Positions 1 through 8,407 of a DNA stretch of 64,000 nt are shown piece after piece. A program made the translations under genes and the position numbers. How positions within the stretch are numbered: position 1 is the stretch's first letter; every line of letters begins with the position of its first letter. Location: contig JNJK01000007.1 in NCBI GenBank assembly GCA_000701625.1, forward strand, positions 157,003 through 221,002, given 5' to 3'. The notes below the pieces were generated by a model. It searched no databases and was not told the DNA's origin. It saw only the letters and a list, made by a program, of their open reading frames with translations. Origin of the DNA: Lachnospiraceae bacterium MC2017. GTDB lineage: Bacteria; Bacillota; Clostridia; Lachnospirales; Lachnospiraceae.

Positions 1-722
1 GGATTGCGGATATTTTTTCTTTTATCAACAGTCAGGAAATAGAACTGATACGATATCCGTTTGGCAAAAATACAATACTGGGTTTTTCAACGTTATACGA
101 AGGAAAAAAGATCATAGTTTCCAATTCGTCTGAGATCCTTTCGAGAGAGATTTATACAGTAGCGCACGAATTAGGACATGTAATTTATGATCTGAATGAT
201 GAAACGCGTATAAAAGTTGACAGAGAGAAAAGTGATGTTGGGATATCTGAGGACAGAGCATACTATTTTGCGGATTGTTTGTTAATGCCGGAAGAGAAGA
301 TAAATGCTACGCTGAAAGAAGTAATAAAAAAACGTGGAAGTGAACTAAGGGCAATTAATATTGTTCAGATGCAGCTTGAATATAGAGTTAGCTTTAACGC
401 ATTGCTTGAAAGATTGTCGGCATTAGGGATTATTTCTCTAGACAAACGTAGTGATTTATATAAAGAACGAGATTTTTATAGATCAAAAAATCTATTTCGT
501 ATGCTGGGAGCGGATGAAGATTTATTGGCTCCAACAGATAAAGTGATTGTTCCGCCTCAGTATATTGATTATGTGATGAGTAACTATGAGAATAAATATA
601 TACCGCTTTCCAGTTTAAAAAAGGCATTGAATCTGGTAGATATTGACATGTCAGATTTGCAGGAACAGAAGTCGGAAGTAGAGGATGATTCAATAGAAGA
701 TTTGTTTTTGGAGATTGAATGA
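1..722 (+). CDS. ImmA/IrrE-family metallopeptidase, 5' end outside window
   Basis: The frame is open from base 3, so the N-terminus lies outside the window; about 239 residues are visible. A zinc-binding HELGH motif (AHELGHV, near base 165) is followed by a conserved helix ending FADCLLMP, the usual order in the ImmA/IrrE (COG2856) family. Members cleave repressors or act as antitoxin-like partners, often fused to or next to an Xre helix-turn-helix domain, which would be upstream of the window here. The C-terminal tail is acidic. The stop overlaps the next start (ATGA), so the two genes are translationally coupled. The internal TTG at 279 is not the true start, because the catalytic motif lies before it. 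Family assignment is firm; the target is unknown. Confidence 0.87.
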   Translation, partial: IADIFSFINSQEIELIRYPFGKNTILGFSTLYEGKKIIVSNSSEILSREIYTVAHELGHVIYDLNDETRIKVDREKSDVGISEDRAYYFADCLLMPEEKINATLKEVIKKRGSELRAINIVQMQLEYRVSFNALLERLSALGIISLDKRSDLYKERDFYRSKNLFRMLGADEDLLAPTDKVIVPPQYIDYVMSNYENKYIPLSSLKKALNLVDIDMSDLQEQKSEVEDDSIEDLFLEIE

Positions 723-1387
723 TGGACGTGTCATTAGATACAGATATTACAATTCATCTTTATAATGCCGGAAAAGAGGAATTGCTATTCAGATATTTTG
801 ATAAATGCTATGTACATGAGTTTATTCTTGAAAGGGAGATAAAACGCAAGTCACAAGATGTATATAAGCGGGTAAAAAGTGAAATAGAAAGCGGTAAAAT
901 AATTTTAGTCACTCAAAAATATCTGATAGATATTAAAATGAAGAGGTATTTTGAGAACAAGCGGGATGAAATAGAAGTTCTGTTTGATTTTGGAGAAGCA
1001 AATGCGATAGCCTTGGCATCAACTTTGGGAATTGCCGCTCTTGTGACGGATGATACAAAAGAGTTTGGACCACACGATACGCTTGTGAAAGAGCTTGTAG
1101 AAGATATCATACCTTTTTCGTTTTATGAATTGCTGTTTTTAGATTATCTTCAATCGGATGATGATTTTGACGGATTACAACAAAGTTTTGAATGGATTAA
1201 TAGGATAGCTTATCCGCAACACCCTATGAGCTTTATAAGCAGGATCTCAAGAGTTGTTCGTAGATTTAACAAAAATGGAACAGAGCGTGATAGAAGATGG
1301 ATAGAGAATTTTTGTAGTAGCAGAGAAATTGATTACAAAAATAGAATGAAAAAACTAGTGTATCATTTGAGAGAAATGCAATGCTAA
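719..1387 (+). CDS. PIN-domain protein, candidate RNase toxin
   Basis: This 222-residue protein has the order of acidic motifs typical of PIN-domain nucleases: an N-terminal VSLDTD strand, a central FGEANAIALA helix with its conserved Glu, and LVTDD near residue 110. PIN proteins are Mg-dependent RNases and frequent type II toxins. The last ~80 residues are basic and lie outside the core domain, so it is longer than classical VapC (about 130 residues). The start overlaps the stop of the ImmA/IrrE gene by four bases. A strong terminator follows 10 bases after the stop, so the pair closes a transcription unit. I infer a toxin-antitoxin or stress module; the partner role of the protease is not shown by sequence. 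Confidence 0.72.
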   Translation: MMDVSLDTDITIHLYNAGKEELLFRYFDKCYVHEFILEREIKRKSQDVYKRVKSEIESGKIILVTQKYLIDIKMKRYFENKRDEIEVLFDFGEANAIALASTLGIAALVTDDTKEFGPHDTLVKELVEDIIPFSFYELLFLDYLQSDDDFDGLQQSFEWINRIAYPQHPMSFISRISRVVRRFNKNGTERDRRWIENFCSSREIDYKNRMKKLVYHLREMQC

Positions 1388-1396
1388 AGATTGTCC

Positions 1397-1430
1397 CACC
1401 CCGGAACTTAGGTTTCGGGGTGTTATTTTG
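1397..1430 (+). terminator. Rho-independent terminator after the PIN gene
   Basis: An 11-bp stem (CACCCCGGAAC with GTTTCGGGGTG, one G-T pair) and a 4-base loop are followed by a T-rich tract. It ends the ImmA/IrrE-PIN transcription unit. Confidence 0.85.
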
Positions 1431-1500
1431 TTAAAAATGCGTGGAGGCTTTACCGGCACACGCTGTAAGCGAGTAAACAGTAATTGATAAATGAAAACTA

Positions 1501-1576
1501 TTCTCATTAACCTCATTGACTCTGATAATTTCTAACTGATATATTATAATGTCGCGTTAGCTTGCACTAATGAGAA
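1501..1576 (+). promoter_or_regulatory. Candidate promoter flanked by 9-bp inverted repeats
   Basis: TTGACT (1516-1521) and TATATT (1540-1545) are 18 bases apart. They lie between perfect inverted copies of TTCTCATTA (1501-1509) and TAATGAGAA (1568-1576). A 7-bp hairpin (TCCCTGT/ACAGGGA, 1592-1620) follows. The only coding signal downstream is the decayed fragment at 1660-1869, so this may be the surviving control region of a lost gene or of an RNA. The gap 1431-1659 otherwise shows no gene. Confidence 0.33.
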
Positions 1577-1659
1577 TTTGCATCAGCTAAGTCCCTGTAC
1601 CATAGTAAAAAAGACAGGGATGGTTGATAAGCGGAAGTGTCTTAAGAGAATGTACCTGA

Positions 1660-1869
1660 TGGAACAGTTATTGACGGGATCGTAGTTTCAAACAACGCGA
1701 TAAACGGCGGTATGGTAAGCAAAAACTCAGGATAACAATGCCAAAATACAAAAATGGCGTAAGAGTTAATGGAAAGACAATAGTGAAGGCTCTTGGCAAA
1801 AAAGACGTAAGTTATTCGGATGGAACTTACACATTTAAGAGAAACTACAAGGGAAGCATCAAACTGTAA
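1660..1869 (+). pseudogene. Relic of the C-terminal module of a secreted C1-protease-like protein
   Basis: Translation of 1738-1869 gives 43 residues ending in TYTFKRNYKGSIKL. This matches the C-terminal ends of the secreted proteases in this window (for example FTITFKNNYKGTVTKK), including the upstream GK..V.A..KKD stretch. The preceding part (1660-1735) reads through NNAINGGMVSKNSG, like the DMVSF segment of the intact proteins, but in a different frame and with a stop. At least one frameshift therefore separates the pieces. No signal peptide, catalytic domain or convincing start remains. I read it as the remnant of a fourth paralogue; a short expressed peptide from the ATG at 1738 cannot be excluded. 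Confidence 0.55.
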
Positions 1870-1878
1870 CAGAATTCT

Positions 1879-1932
1879 AAAAAGTATCAGGAAAGTCCGC
1901 GGTGTTTGCCGCGGACTTTCCTGATACTTTTT
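1879..1932. terminator. Bidirectional terminator, 24-bp perfect stem
   Basis: Perfect inverted repeats (1879-1902 and 1909-1932) enclose a 6-base loop, with A5 on one side and T5 on the other. It can therefore end transcription from either strand. It overlaps the stop codon of the minus-strand zinc-ribbon gene, which is unusual in that the gene's last bases form part of its own terminator. Confidence 0.88.
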
Positions 1933-2602
1933 AGTTCCACGCTTCGTAGCGATGCTTATTGACGATCAAAAAACGGTCTTTGTAGACCTTCAGGGGGAGT
2001 TTGGTATTGACCTTGTAGGGTTTATGTACATTTTTTAGTTTGTACATGATAAATCTGGGACCGTGCTTAGAGTTAACGAGTATTTTGCAGACCTGCCCCG
2101 GAATATTGTTGTAGTAAACCGTGTCATCCATATATCCATATACGGTACCCTCTATCTCTTTTCCGAATGTAGATACAGTGAAATATCTCCATACAAAGAG
2201 CAGGAGGATCACAAAGCATACGATACTTGGCAGTGCGAAAATAAAGCCTAAAGGCTGGATGTTAAACCCCTCATTTGAAAGAGCAAACGGGATCATGAAT
2301 CCGAAAATGGCAAAAGCTGCAGCAAATATCATAGGGAACAGGGTGTTCCAGAAAGTAAGGGAAGCTTCCTTGCAGGATAACTCAGGATACTCAAGAACCG
2401 CGTCAGCAGTGTTGAGCCCTGTAGGATTTCCGCAATAGGGACAAAGCTCAGTTCTCACAGGTGCGCCGCAGAAAGCACAGGTTGCTTCGGTGCGGGTCGT
2501 GGTTTGATCAGTGGTTTGGTTAGCGGGGATTGAAAGATTGTTTCTCTTGTGTATATTATTTCCGCGTGAAAAAGATATGTAAGCGTTTTTTTCAATTTTC
2601 AA
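1931..2602 (-). CDS. Zinc-ribbon membrane protein of unknown function
   Basis: The protein carries a zinc ribbon of two CxxC pairs (CAFCGAP and CPYCGNP) about 45 residues in. Two hydrophobic helices follow (around FPMIFAAAFAIFGFMIPFAL and the segment after it), then a ~90-residue basic soluble tail. I place the start at the TTG at 2602 because GGAG sits 8 bases before it; a TTG at 2620 in the same frame would put the Shine-Dalgarno inside the gene. Zinc-ribbon plus two-helix proteins are common in Firmicutes and mostly uncharacterised. It stands alone on this strand and shares the hairpin at 1879-1932 as terminator. No function can be assigned. Confidence 0.7.
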   Translation of the reverse strand: MKIEKNAYISFSRGNNIHKRNNLSIPANQTTDQTTTRTEATCAFCGAPVRTELCPYCGNPTGLNTADAVLEYPELSCKEASLTFWNTLFPMIFAAAFAIFGFMIPFALSNEGFNIQPLGFIFALPSIVCFVILLLFVWRYFTVSTFGKEIEGTVYGYMDDTVYYNNIPGQVCKILVNSKHGPRFIMYKLKNVHKPYKVNTKLPLKVYKDRFLIVNKHRYEAWN

Positions 2603-2937
2603 GATCAGTTCTCCTTTCAAGAATAAAGCTATATTGTTTTGATATTAAAACAATAACACTTATGTTATATCAGATTCATTGCCAATGTCCAGCTGCGGCT
2701 TTGGTGAAATAGAGCAGGCTAAAGTGTTGGATTCTGTGTAACTATTCAGAACAACTCGAAGCACTTGCTGTTGAGGGCGTATGAAAGTGTAAAAAGATTC
2801 TGTTAAGAAATGCGAAAATCCGGCGCAATTTTCAGAATATTCCATAATGATGTGAAAAGCTGTCCTGTGTTACCATCATTAAAGGACAAAATGTATCTGA
2901 AAAGGTACAAGATTTTGCAATAGATGAGGAGGACACA
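2603..2937. other. Intergenic gap between divergent genes, no gene seen
   Basis: This region separates the zinc-ribbon gene (minus) and the GH5 gene (plus) and must hold both promoters. It is AT-rich with no convincing coding frame and no strong hairpin. GAGGAGG about 7 bases before the ATG at 2938 is the GH5 ribosome binding site. A short stretch near 2745-2790 weakly resembles the left part of the nested element at 3999-4201. Confidence 0.4.
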
Positions 2938-3975
2938 ATGAAGCAGCTTGCAGGATTTTTAAGAGGCGTAAATCTGGGAGGTTGGATCTCTCAGTTTGAT
3001 AAGTATGATAAAGAGCATTTCGATACATTTATCACCGAGAAAGATATAGAGTATATCGCATCTTTGGGCTTCGATCATGTACGAGTACCTGTAGACTACA
3101 TCGTACTGGAAGATGACAATGGAACTCCGAAGGAAGAGGGAATAAAGTACCTCACAAACTGCCGTGAGTGGTGTGAGAAAAATCATCTGAATATGCTCAT
3201 TGACCTGCATGAGTGCTACGGTTATTCATTTGATCCTCTGAAAAAAGATATGGACCGTGAAAAGTTTTTCTATGATGATGAGCTTCAGGAGCGCTTCTTT
3301 AAGCTGTGGAAGAGGATAGCAACGGTATTTAAGGACTATCCTGAGCAAGTAGCATTTGAGCCTCTTAATGAAGTAGTGCTCCAGGAAGTAGCTGACGCAT
3401 GGAATAAAGTCGCATCAAAGTTTATAAAGATCGTTCGTGAGATCTGTCCGGATCACGTACTGGTTATCGGTGGAGTTGCCTATAATAACGTAATGAGTGT
3501 ACCACTTCTGGAACTTTCGACTGATGACAAGGTTGTTTACAATTTCCATTGCTACGAGCCTATGGTATTTACACATCAGGGTGCATACTGGGTAGACAAA
3601 ATGCCGAGAGACTTCCGCATCAGCTATCCAAAGACACTTGATGAGTACAGAAAAGCCGGAGATGCACTGGCAGCAAACCTCGCAGGCGCAGTATATCAGG
3701 AAGGTATCCGTGAGATCGGTGAGGGATTCTTCGAGGATATATTTGCACCGGCAATCGAGAAAGCAGAGAAGGACAATGTATGCCTCTACTGTGGAGAATA
3801 CGGTGTAATCGACCAGGCAGATCCTGAGGACAGACTCCGTTGGATGAAGGACATTCATGCAGCATTCCTGAAATTCGGAATCGGTCACGCCCTCTGGAAC
3901 TATAAGCAGAAAGATTTCGGTCTCGTAGATGAAGTATTCGCATCAATAAAAGACAGATTCATAGAGATCGTGTGA
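2938..3975 (+). CDS. Glycoside hydrolase family 5 endoglucanase-like enzyme
   Basis: A 345-residue single-domain TIM-barrel enzyme of GH5 (cellulase) type. Visible landmarks are LRGVNLGGW at the N-terminus, HVRVPVDY, the acid/base Glu145 in FEPLNE, the Tyr/His strand YNFHCYEP and the nucleophile Glu287 in YCGEYG. GH5 enzymes hydrolyse beta-linked glucans or mannans with retention. There is no signal peptide, no carbohydrate-binding module and no dockerin, so it probably works in the cytoplasm on imported oligosaccharides. It is monocistronic, with a strong ribosome binding site before the ATG. Family is certain; the exact substrate (beta-1,4- or beta-1,3-glucan, or a glycoside) is not. Confidence 0.9.
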   Translation: MKQLAGFLRGVNLGGWISQFDKYDKEHFDTFITEKDIEYIASLGFDHVRVPVDYIVLEDDNGTPKEEGIKYLTNCREWCEKNHLNMLIDLHECYGYSFDPLKKDMDREKFFYDDELQERFFKLWKRIATVFKDYPEQVAFEPLNEVVLQEVADAWNKVASKFIKIVREICPDHVLVIGGVAYNNVMSVPLLELSTDDKVVYNFHCYEPMVFTHQGAYWVDKMPRDFRISYPKTLDEYRKAGDALAANLAGAVYQEGIREIGEGFFEDIFAPAIEKAEKDNVCLYCGEYGVIDQADPEDRLRWMKDIHAAFLKFGIGHALWNYKQKDFGLVDEVFASIKDRFIEIV

Positions 3976-4255
3976 TTTGCCAGAAGTCAGGGCTGGCTCT
4001 GGGAGTATCATACTAAGCGAACAATTCGAAGTCGAGGGCAGAAGCGCGAGCATAGCTCAGGTGCGAGAGGCACTGTCTGAGGGTACTTTGTGCTCCGCGC
4101 GGAGCGCATAGGAGCAAAGTACCCGAGTTGCCGAAGCACCTGAGAATAGGCGGCGCAGCGCTTCAACCGAGACGATGTGTGAGCGTGTATGATACTCCCA
4201 GTGACTGACCGTCACTAAACGAAATCAATTAACTGATTCGATGATGAATTTAGCA
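3976..4255. repeat. Large nested inverted-repeat element (core 3999-4201)
   Basis: Outer arms CTGGGAGTATCATAC (3999-4013) and its perfect complement (4187-4201) enclose further nested stems. GCTCAGGTGC (4055-4064) pairs with GCACCTGAG (4136-4144). GGGTACTTTGTGCTCC (4081-4096) pairs with GGAGCAAAGTACCC (4111-4124). The whole ~200 bases can fold into one long rod. No coding frame is supported. It lies between convergent genes (GH5 and pdxR). The right end recurs near 24164-24206, so it belongs to a dispersed family. It may act as a terminator, a structured RNA or a mobile non-coding element. Confidence 0.75.
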
Positions 4256-5650
4256 TCATATAAGTCTCTTAATCTCCCTCAGCGCATCCCCAAGCCCGTC
4301 CATATCTATCCCCGAATAATTAAGCAAAAACTGATGCTTATCAGGAACTTTATGCTCCATGTAACAGCTAGTAACGCTGGTTATCCGTATCTTCTTTTTG
4401 AGTAGTTTCCTCTGAAAAACATCATCCGGTATAGAAGTATTAAATTCCATTAGAAAATGCAGACCGGAATCATTCTCGATCACCTTGCACTCATTATCTG
4501 AAAAAATCTCCCGGATCATTTCAAGTATCTTCGCGCGCTTTCTGCCGTAGCGAAGTCTCATCCTGTTTATATGCTTCTCAAAATATCCGTCACTGATAAA
4601 AGCAGCCAGTACATACTGATCAAAAGTCGAGACTGTGTTAGAGTAAAAACTCAGTTTCTTAAAAAACAGATTCGCCAAATGTTCAGGAAGAACCATGTAG
4701 CTGATACGGATAGTAGAAGTGAGCGATTTAGAAAAAGTATTCATATAGATAACTTTCTCCGCAGCATCGATACTTTGGATAGAGGGGATCGGTTTACCTT
4801 TTAAGCGAAACTCACTATCGTAATCGTCTTCGATAATATATCTGCCATCGGTCTCATTTGCCCAGGACAAGAGCTCGTAACGACGGCTGACGGGCATGGT
4901 TACGCCTGTTGGAAAGTGGTGAGTCGGGCTTATATGGGCGATGTTTGCTCCGGAAGCTGCCAGAGCGTCCACTTTCATACCCTTTTCATCCATTGAAATG
5001 TGCTTACAGGAAATACCGTTGCTTTTATATATGGAGTCCAATTTTTTGTATCCGGGGTTTTCAATCGCATAAGTCTTGTCAGTTCCGAGAAGCTTTATAA
5101 GGATCGAGTACAGGTACTCTGTTCCTGCACCGATGATTATCTGGTTCGGATCCACATTCATGCCGCGAAAAGAAGCCAGATGAGATGCAATTCCCTGTCG
5201 GAGCTCAAATATACCTTCGCAGGGTGATACGGTCAGGAGTTCTTTTTCTTTCTGGCTCAATGTTTCTCGCACGAGTTTAGCCCATATTGAAAAAGGAAAG
5301 TCATCTCTTCCTGTTTTATTAGAAGAAAAATCAAAAACCACATCTGTGTTTTTCCTGCCTTTATCAATGTTCAGTACGCGGCTCACCTGCTGCGGGACCC
5401 TCTGCATCTCAGAAATATCCGAGATAAAATATCCCTTTTTCGGAACGGAATACATATATCCCTCGCTCATCAACTGGTCATAAGCATTTTCAACCGTAAT
5501 GGTACTAATACCTAAATTGTCAGCGAGCGTACGTTTAGACGGCATCTTCTCGTTTATTCTGAGTTTCCCCGATAAAATGTCGTTTTTCACACATTCATAG
5601 AGATGCTGATATAAAGGTTTAGTGGTGTCACTCATGTCGTAGGTCAGCAT
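4256..5650 (-). CDS. pdxR: PdxR/MocR-type regulator (GntR HTH fused to aminotransferase fold)
   Basis: The N-terminal ~75 residues form a GntR winged helix (PLYQHLYECVKNDILSG, MPSKRTLADNLGIS). The rest is a fold-type I aminotransferase domain with the PLP lysine in NTFSKSL. MocR proteins named PdxR sense PLP and activate pdxST. Here the gene is divergent from pdxS across 121 bases, the classic arrangement. I choose the ATG at 5650 (464 residues) because AGAGG lies just upstream; the longer frame to 5689 has no such site and would run into the operator region. Role follows from family and context. Confidence 0.9.
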   Translation of the reverse strand: MLTYDMSDTTKPLYQHLYECVKNDILSGKLRINEKMPSKRTLADNLGISTITVENAYDQLMSEGYMYSVPKKGYFISDISEMQRVPQQVSRVLNIDKGRKNTDVVFDFSSNKTGRDDFPFSIWAKLVRETLSQKEKELLTVSPCEGIFELRQGIASHLASFRGMNVDPNQIIIGAGTEYLYSILIKLLGTDKTYAIENPGYKKLDSIYKSNGISCKHISMDEKGMKVDALAASGANIAHISPTHHFPTGVTMPVSRRYELLSWANETDGRYIIEDDYDSEFRLKGKPIPSIQSIDAAEKVIYMNTFSKSLTSTIRISYMVLPEHLANLFFKKLSFYSNTVSTFDQYVLAAFISDGYFEKHINRMRLRYGRKRAKILEMIREIFSDNECKVIENDSGLHFLMEFNTSIPDDVFQRKLLKKKIRITSVTSCYMEHKVPDKHQFLLNYSGIDMDGLGDALREIKRLI

Positions 5651-5666
5651 AGGATCCTCTTTTCTC

Positions 5667-5726
5667 TGGCATATAAAAAAGATTAGCATTGGACATTTTG
5701 AGAATGCCAGTTTTGGATTATAGTAT
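5667..5726 (+). promoter_or_regulatory. pdxS promoter with PdxR operator-like repeats
   Basis: TTGAGA (5698-5703) and TAGTAT (5721-5726), 17 bases apart, form a plausible pdxS promoter. Around the -35 box lie TGGACATT (5690-5697) and AATGCCA (5703-5709), an imperfect inverted repeat. A further TGGCAT at 5667-5672 gives a three-site pattern like that bound by MocR activators. Binding is inferred from position and repeats. Confidence 0.5.
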
Positions 5727-5771
5727 CAACTAACTTTCAGGCAGTCAAGAAAATATGGAGGAGACAAAAAA

Positions 5772-6647
5772 ATGTCCAATGAACAGTATAGCTTAAATAA
5801 AGGTCTTGCACAGATGTTAAAGGGCGGCGTGATAATGGATGTCACCACACCGGAGCAGGCACGGATAGCAGAGAAAGCCGGAGCCTGTGCGGTAATGGCA
5901 CTGGAACGTATCCCGGCTGATATAAGAGCAGCAGGCGGCGTGTCCAGAATGAGCGACCCAAAGATGATAAAGTCCATTCAGAATGCGGTTTCCATCCCTG
6001 TAATGGCAAAGTGTCGTATAGGTCACTTTGCAGAAGCGCAGATACTCGAAGCAATCGAGATAGATTATATCGATGAATCAGAAGTGCTTTCACCTGCGGA
6101 TGATGTATATCACATAAATAAACGCGACTTCAAAGTGCCGTTCGTATGCGGTGCCCGCGACCTTGGTGAAGCTCTCCGCCGAATAAACGAGGGCGCATCC
6201 ATGATCCGTACAAAGGGTGAGCCGGGAACGGGAGACATCGTGCAGGCAGTTCGTCACATGAGAAAAATGAATGCAGAGATAGCAAAGGTAAGTGCTCTCC
6301 GAGAGGATGAACTTTTTGAAGAAGCAAAGAGACTTCAGGTGCCGTATGAGCTTGTAAAGTATGTACATGAAAATAAAAAGCTTCCGGTCGTTAATTTCGC
6401 GGCAGGCGGTGTGGCGACTCCGGCTGATGCAGCACTGATGATGCAGCTCGGCGCAGAGGGAGTATTCGTAGGCTCTGGTATCTTCAAATCAGGTGATCCG
6501 GAAAAGAGAGCCAATGCAATAGTAAAGGCGGTGACTAACTATACTGATGCAAAGCTTATCGCAGAACTTTCCGAAGATCTGGGAGAAGCGATGGTCGGTA
6601 TAAATGAAAACGAGATAAAACTTATAATGGAAGAACGGGGACAGTGA
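5772..6647 (+). CDS. pdxS: Pyridoxal 5'-phosphate synthase, synthase subunit PdxS
   Basis: A 291-residue PdxS/SNZ beta/alpha barrel of full length. PdxS condenses ribose 5-phosphate, glyceraldehyde 3-phosphate and ammonia from PdxT into PLP. Hallmarks include [13 protein letters not shown] with Asp23, the Schiff-base Lys80 in [13 protein letters not shown], and the phosphate-binding loops [13 protein letters not shown] and [12 protein letters not shown]. It lies 1 base before pdxT, and both are driven from the PdxR-controlled promoter. Nothing is missing or odd. Confidence 0.98.
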   Translation: MSNEQYSLNKGLAQMLKGGVIMDVTTPEQARIAEKAGACAVMALERIPADIRAAGGVSRMSDPKMIKSIQNAVSIPVMAKCRIGHFAEAQILEAIEIDYIDESEVLSPADDVYHINKRDFKVPFVCGARDLGEALRRINEGASMIRTKGEPGTGDIVQAVRHMRKMNAEIAKVSALREDELFEEAKRLQVPYELVKYVHENKKLPVVNFAAGGVATPADAALMMQLGAEGVFVGSGIFKSGDPEKRANAIVKAVTNYTDAKLIAELSEDLGEAMVGINENEIKLIMEERGQ

Positions 6648-6648
6648 G

Positions 6649-7209
6649 ATGAGGATTGGTGTACTGGCAGTTCAGGGAGCATTTATCGAGCATGAAAAAA
6701 TGATGCAGTCGCTCGGATGCGACTGCGTGGAATTAAGGCAGAAATCGGATATCGTGTCACTTGATGGACTGATCCTGCCCGGAGGAGAGAGCACGGTACA
6801 AAATAAACTTCTTCATGAACTGGATATGTTTGATGTGTTAAAAGACATGATAAAGGGCGGCGTCAGGACGCTTGCTACCTGTGCGGGACTGATCCTCCTT
6901 GCAGAAAAGATCAGTAACGATGAAAAACGAGCTTTTGCAACACTTCCTGTGACTGTAAAGCGAAATGCCTACGGAAGACAGCTTGGAAGTTTTAGGACCA
7001 GAAATGAGTTCAAGGGTATCGGTAATGTGGACATGACATTTATTAGAGCACCATATATAGAAAAAGTCGATGATGATGTGAAGATCCTTTCGGTTGTAGA
7101 TCAAAAAATTGTCGGAGTAGAGTATAAAAATCAGATAGGACTCTCGTTTCACCCGGAGCTCGATAAAGATGACAGTATTCACAGATACTTTATAGAGCAT
7201 ATACATTGA
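6649..7209 (+). CDS. pdxT: Pyridoxal 5'-phosphate synthase, glutaminase subunit PdxT
   Basis: A 186-residue class I glutaminase that feeds ammonia to PdxS. LPGGESTV forms the oxyanion region, Cys78 in ATCAGL is the nucleophile, and FHPELD near the end carries the catalytic His-Glu pair. N-terminal IGVLAVQGAFIEH is the SNO/PdxT signature. Its ATG follows the pdxS stop directly, with a GGGGA site inside the end of pdxS, so translation is coupled. Length is as usual for the family. Confidence 0.97.
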   Translation: MRIGVLAVQGAFIEHEKMMQSLGCDCVELRQKSDIVSLDGLILPGGESTVQNKLLHELDMFDVLKDMIKGGVRTLATCAGLILLAEKISNDEKRAFATLPVTVKRNAYGRQLGSFRTRNEFKGIGNVDMTFIRAPYIEKVDDDVKILSVVDQKIVGVEYKNQIGLSFHPELDKDDSIHRYFIEHIH

Positions 7210-7220
7210 TGTTGGAATTT

Positions 7221-7297
7221 ATGATACGAATTACTTCGCTTCTGATGAAGCTCACGCAATTCTAAAACATTTTTTACTTTTGACCCTGTCATATCAT
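7221..7297. repeat. Dispersed palindromic element, copy 1 (hairpin-1 type)
   Basis: It begins ATGATACGAATTACTTCGC and contains a stem-loop (CTTCGCTTC...GAAGCTCACG) followed by CAATTCTAAAACA, almost identical to the first hairpin of the long element at 48604-48811. The right end, CTTTTGACCCTGTCAT, matches the arm of the short palindromes. It is therefore a shortened member of the family, lying after pdxT. Confidence 0.65.
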
Positions 7298-7442
7298 GTA
7301 CGGTTTTATGGACATTGCATATCGTTATTTGATATTTCACCGGATAATGCTAAACTTGTAATAAGGGTTTTTTAGAACGATGGGGGTACTACAACTGTCA
7401 GAACTCGAAGGAATCTGAACAGTTACATAAGGGGAAATACAG

Positions 7443-8291
7443 ATGCGTGAATTAGATAGTCTGTTGGTAAACGATGTGCAGAAGCAAGCGTTCCATGACG
7501 GCAGCGGGATCAGAACCGTGATATTTTTGAAGGGGTGCCCGATGCGGTGTAAATGGTGCTGCAATCCGGAGTCTCAGAAGGAGACACCGGAGATCATTTA
7601 CCGCAGGCAGAAATGCATAGGAAGGGAAGAATGCGGACTCTGCCGAAAGGGAGAAGAAGGAAAGTGTATTTACTTTGACAGGGATGGAAGAGCAAGGGTG
7701 GACTTCACCAGGATCCCTGATGATCTCCAATGGACAAAAATATGCCCGACTGGTGCCATAGCCATAGAAGGAAAGAGAATGAAGATCGACGAATTGCTGG
7801 ATATAGTTGAGCAGGATGCGGTTCTTCATAAAAGTGGAAAGGGCGGTGTGACTCTTAGTGGAGGAGAACCGTTGATGCAGGAGAACTTAGTCCTTTTTCT
7901 AAAACGCGCCAGAGCTCGCCGCATAAATACAGCAATAGAGACAAGTGGTTATGCAAATAGGAAAAAGCTGTTGGAAGCTGCCGGTTATCTGGATCGTATT
8001 TTTTACGATATAAAGTCGCTTGATGACACCAAGCATAAGATCTTTACAGGTGTATCCAATAAAGTGATCATAGAAAATCTTCAGGCACTATGTGAGGCTT
8101 ATCCAAAGAAACATATCACGGTAAGGACGCCGATCGTACCGGGATTTAATGAAAATAAGCCGGACTTAAAGGATATAAAGAGATTTGTCGCATCACTTCC
8201 AAATGTGAAATGGGAGAGAGTTCCATATCACACCAACGGTCTCATTAAGTATGAGATGCTCGGCCGCGAGTATCCGATGAAAAGTATATGA
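7443..8291 (+). CDS. Glycyl-radical enzyme activating protein (radical SAM)
   Basis: A 282-residue PflA-type activase. FHDGSGIRTVIFLKGCP leads into the radical SAM cluster motif CPMRCKWC (CxxxCxxC). A Cys-rich insert follows (CIGREECGLC..., CPTGAI), like the accessory Fe-S region of activases for glycerol dehydratase or benzylsuccinate-type enzymes, though it keeps fewer cysteines than a full two-cluster ferredoxin insert. LSGGEPLMQ and the C-terminal VPYHTNGLIKYEMLGREY are family signatures. Activases abstract a hydrogen from a partner glycyl-radical enzyme, but no such enzyme is next to this gene, so the partner must be elsewhere. A good ribosome binding site (AAGGGG) precedes the ATG. Confidence 0.88.
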   Translation: MRELDSLLVNDVQKQAFHDGSGIRTVIFLKGCPMRCKWCCNPESQKETPEIIYRRQKCIGREECGLCRKGEEGKCIYFDRDGRARVDFTRIPDDLQWTKICPTGAIAIEGKRMKIDELLDIVEQDAVLHKSGKGGVTLSGGEPLMQENLVLFLKRARARRINTAIETSGYANRKKLLEAAGYLDRIFYDIKSLDDTKHKIFTGVSNKVIIENLQALCEAYPKKHITVRTPIVPGFNENKPDLKDIKRFVASLPNVKWERVPYHTNGLIKYEMLGREYPMKSI

Positions 8292-8407
8292 TCAGTTTTA
8301 CTTATCACAGGCGATAAGAGTTTTGAGTTTTTCGATACAAAATAGACGTGGTATTATCCCTGTATGAAAGATAGGAAATGCGATGCGTTAGCTTACAGGG
8401 GTGGCTT

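Noticed and set aside
3620..3946. A 108-codon minus-strand frame inside the GH5 gene
   Set aside because: It is antisense to a well-supported enzyme, has an Arg/His-rich translation and has no ribosome binding site.
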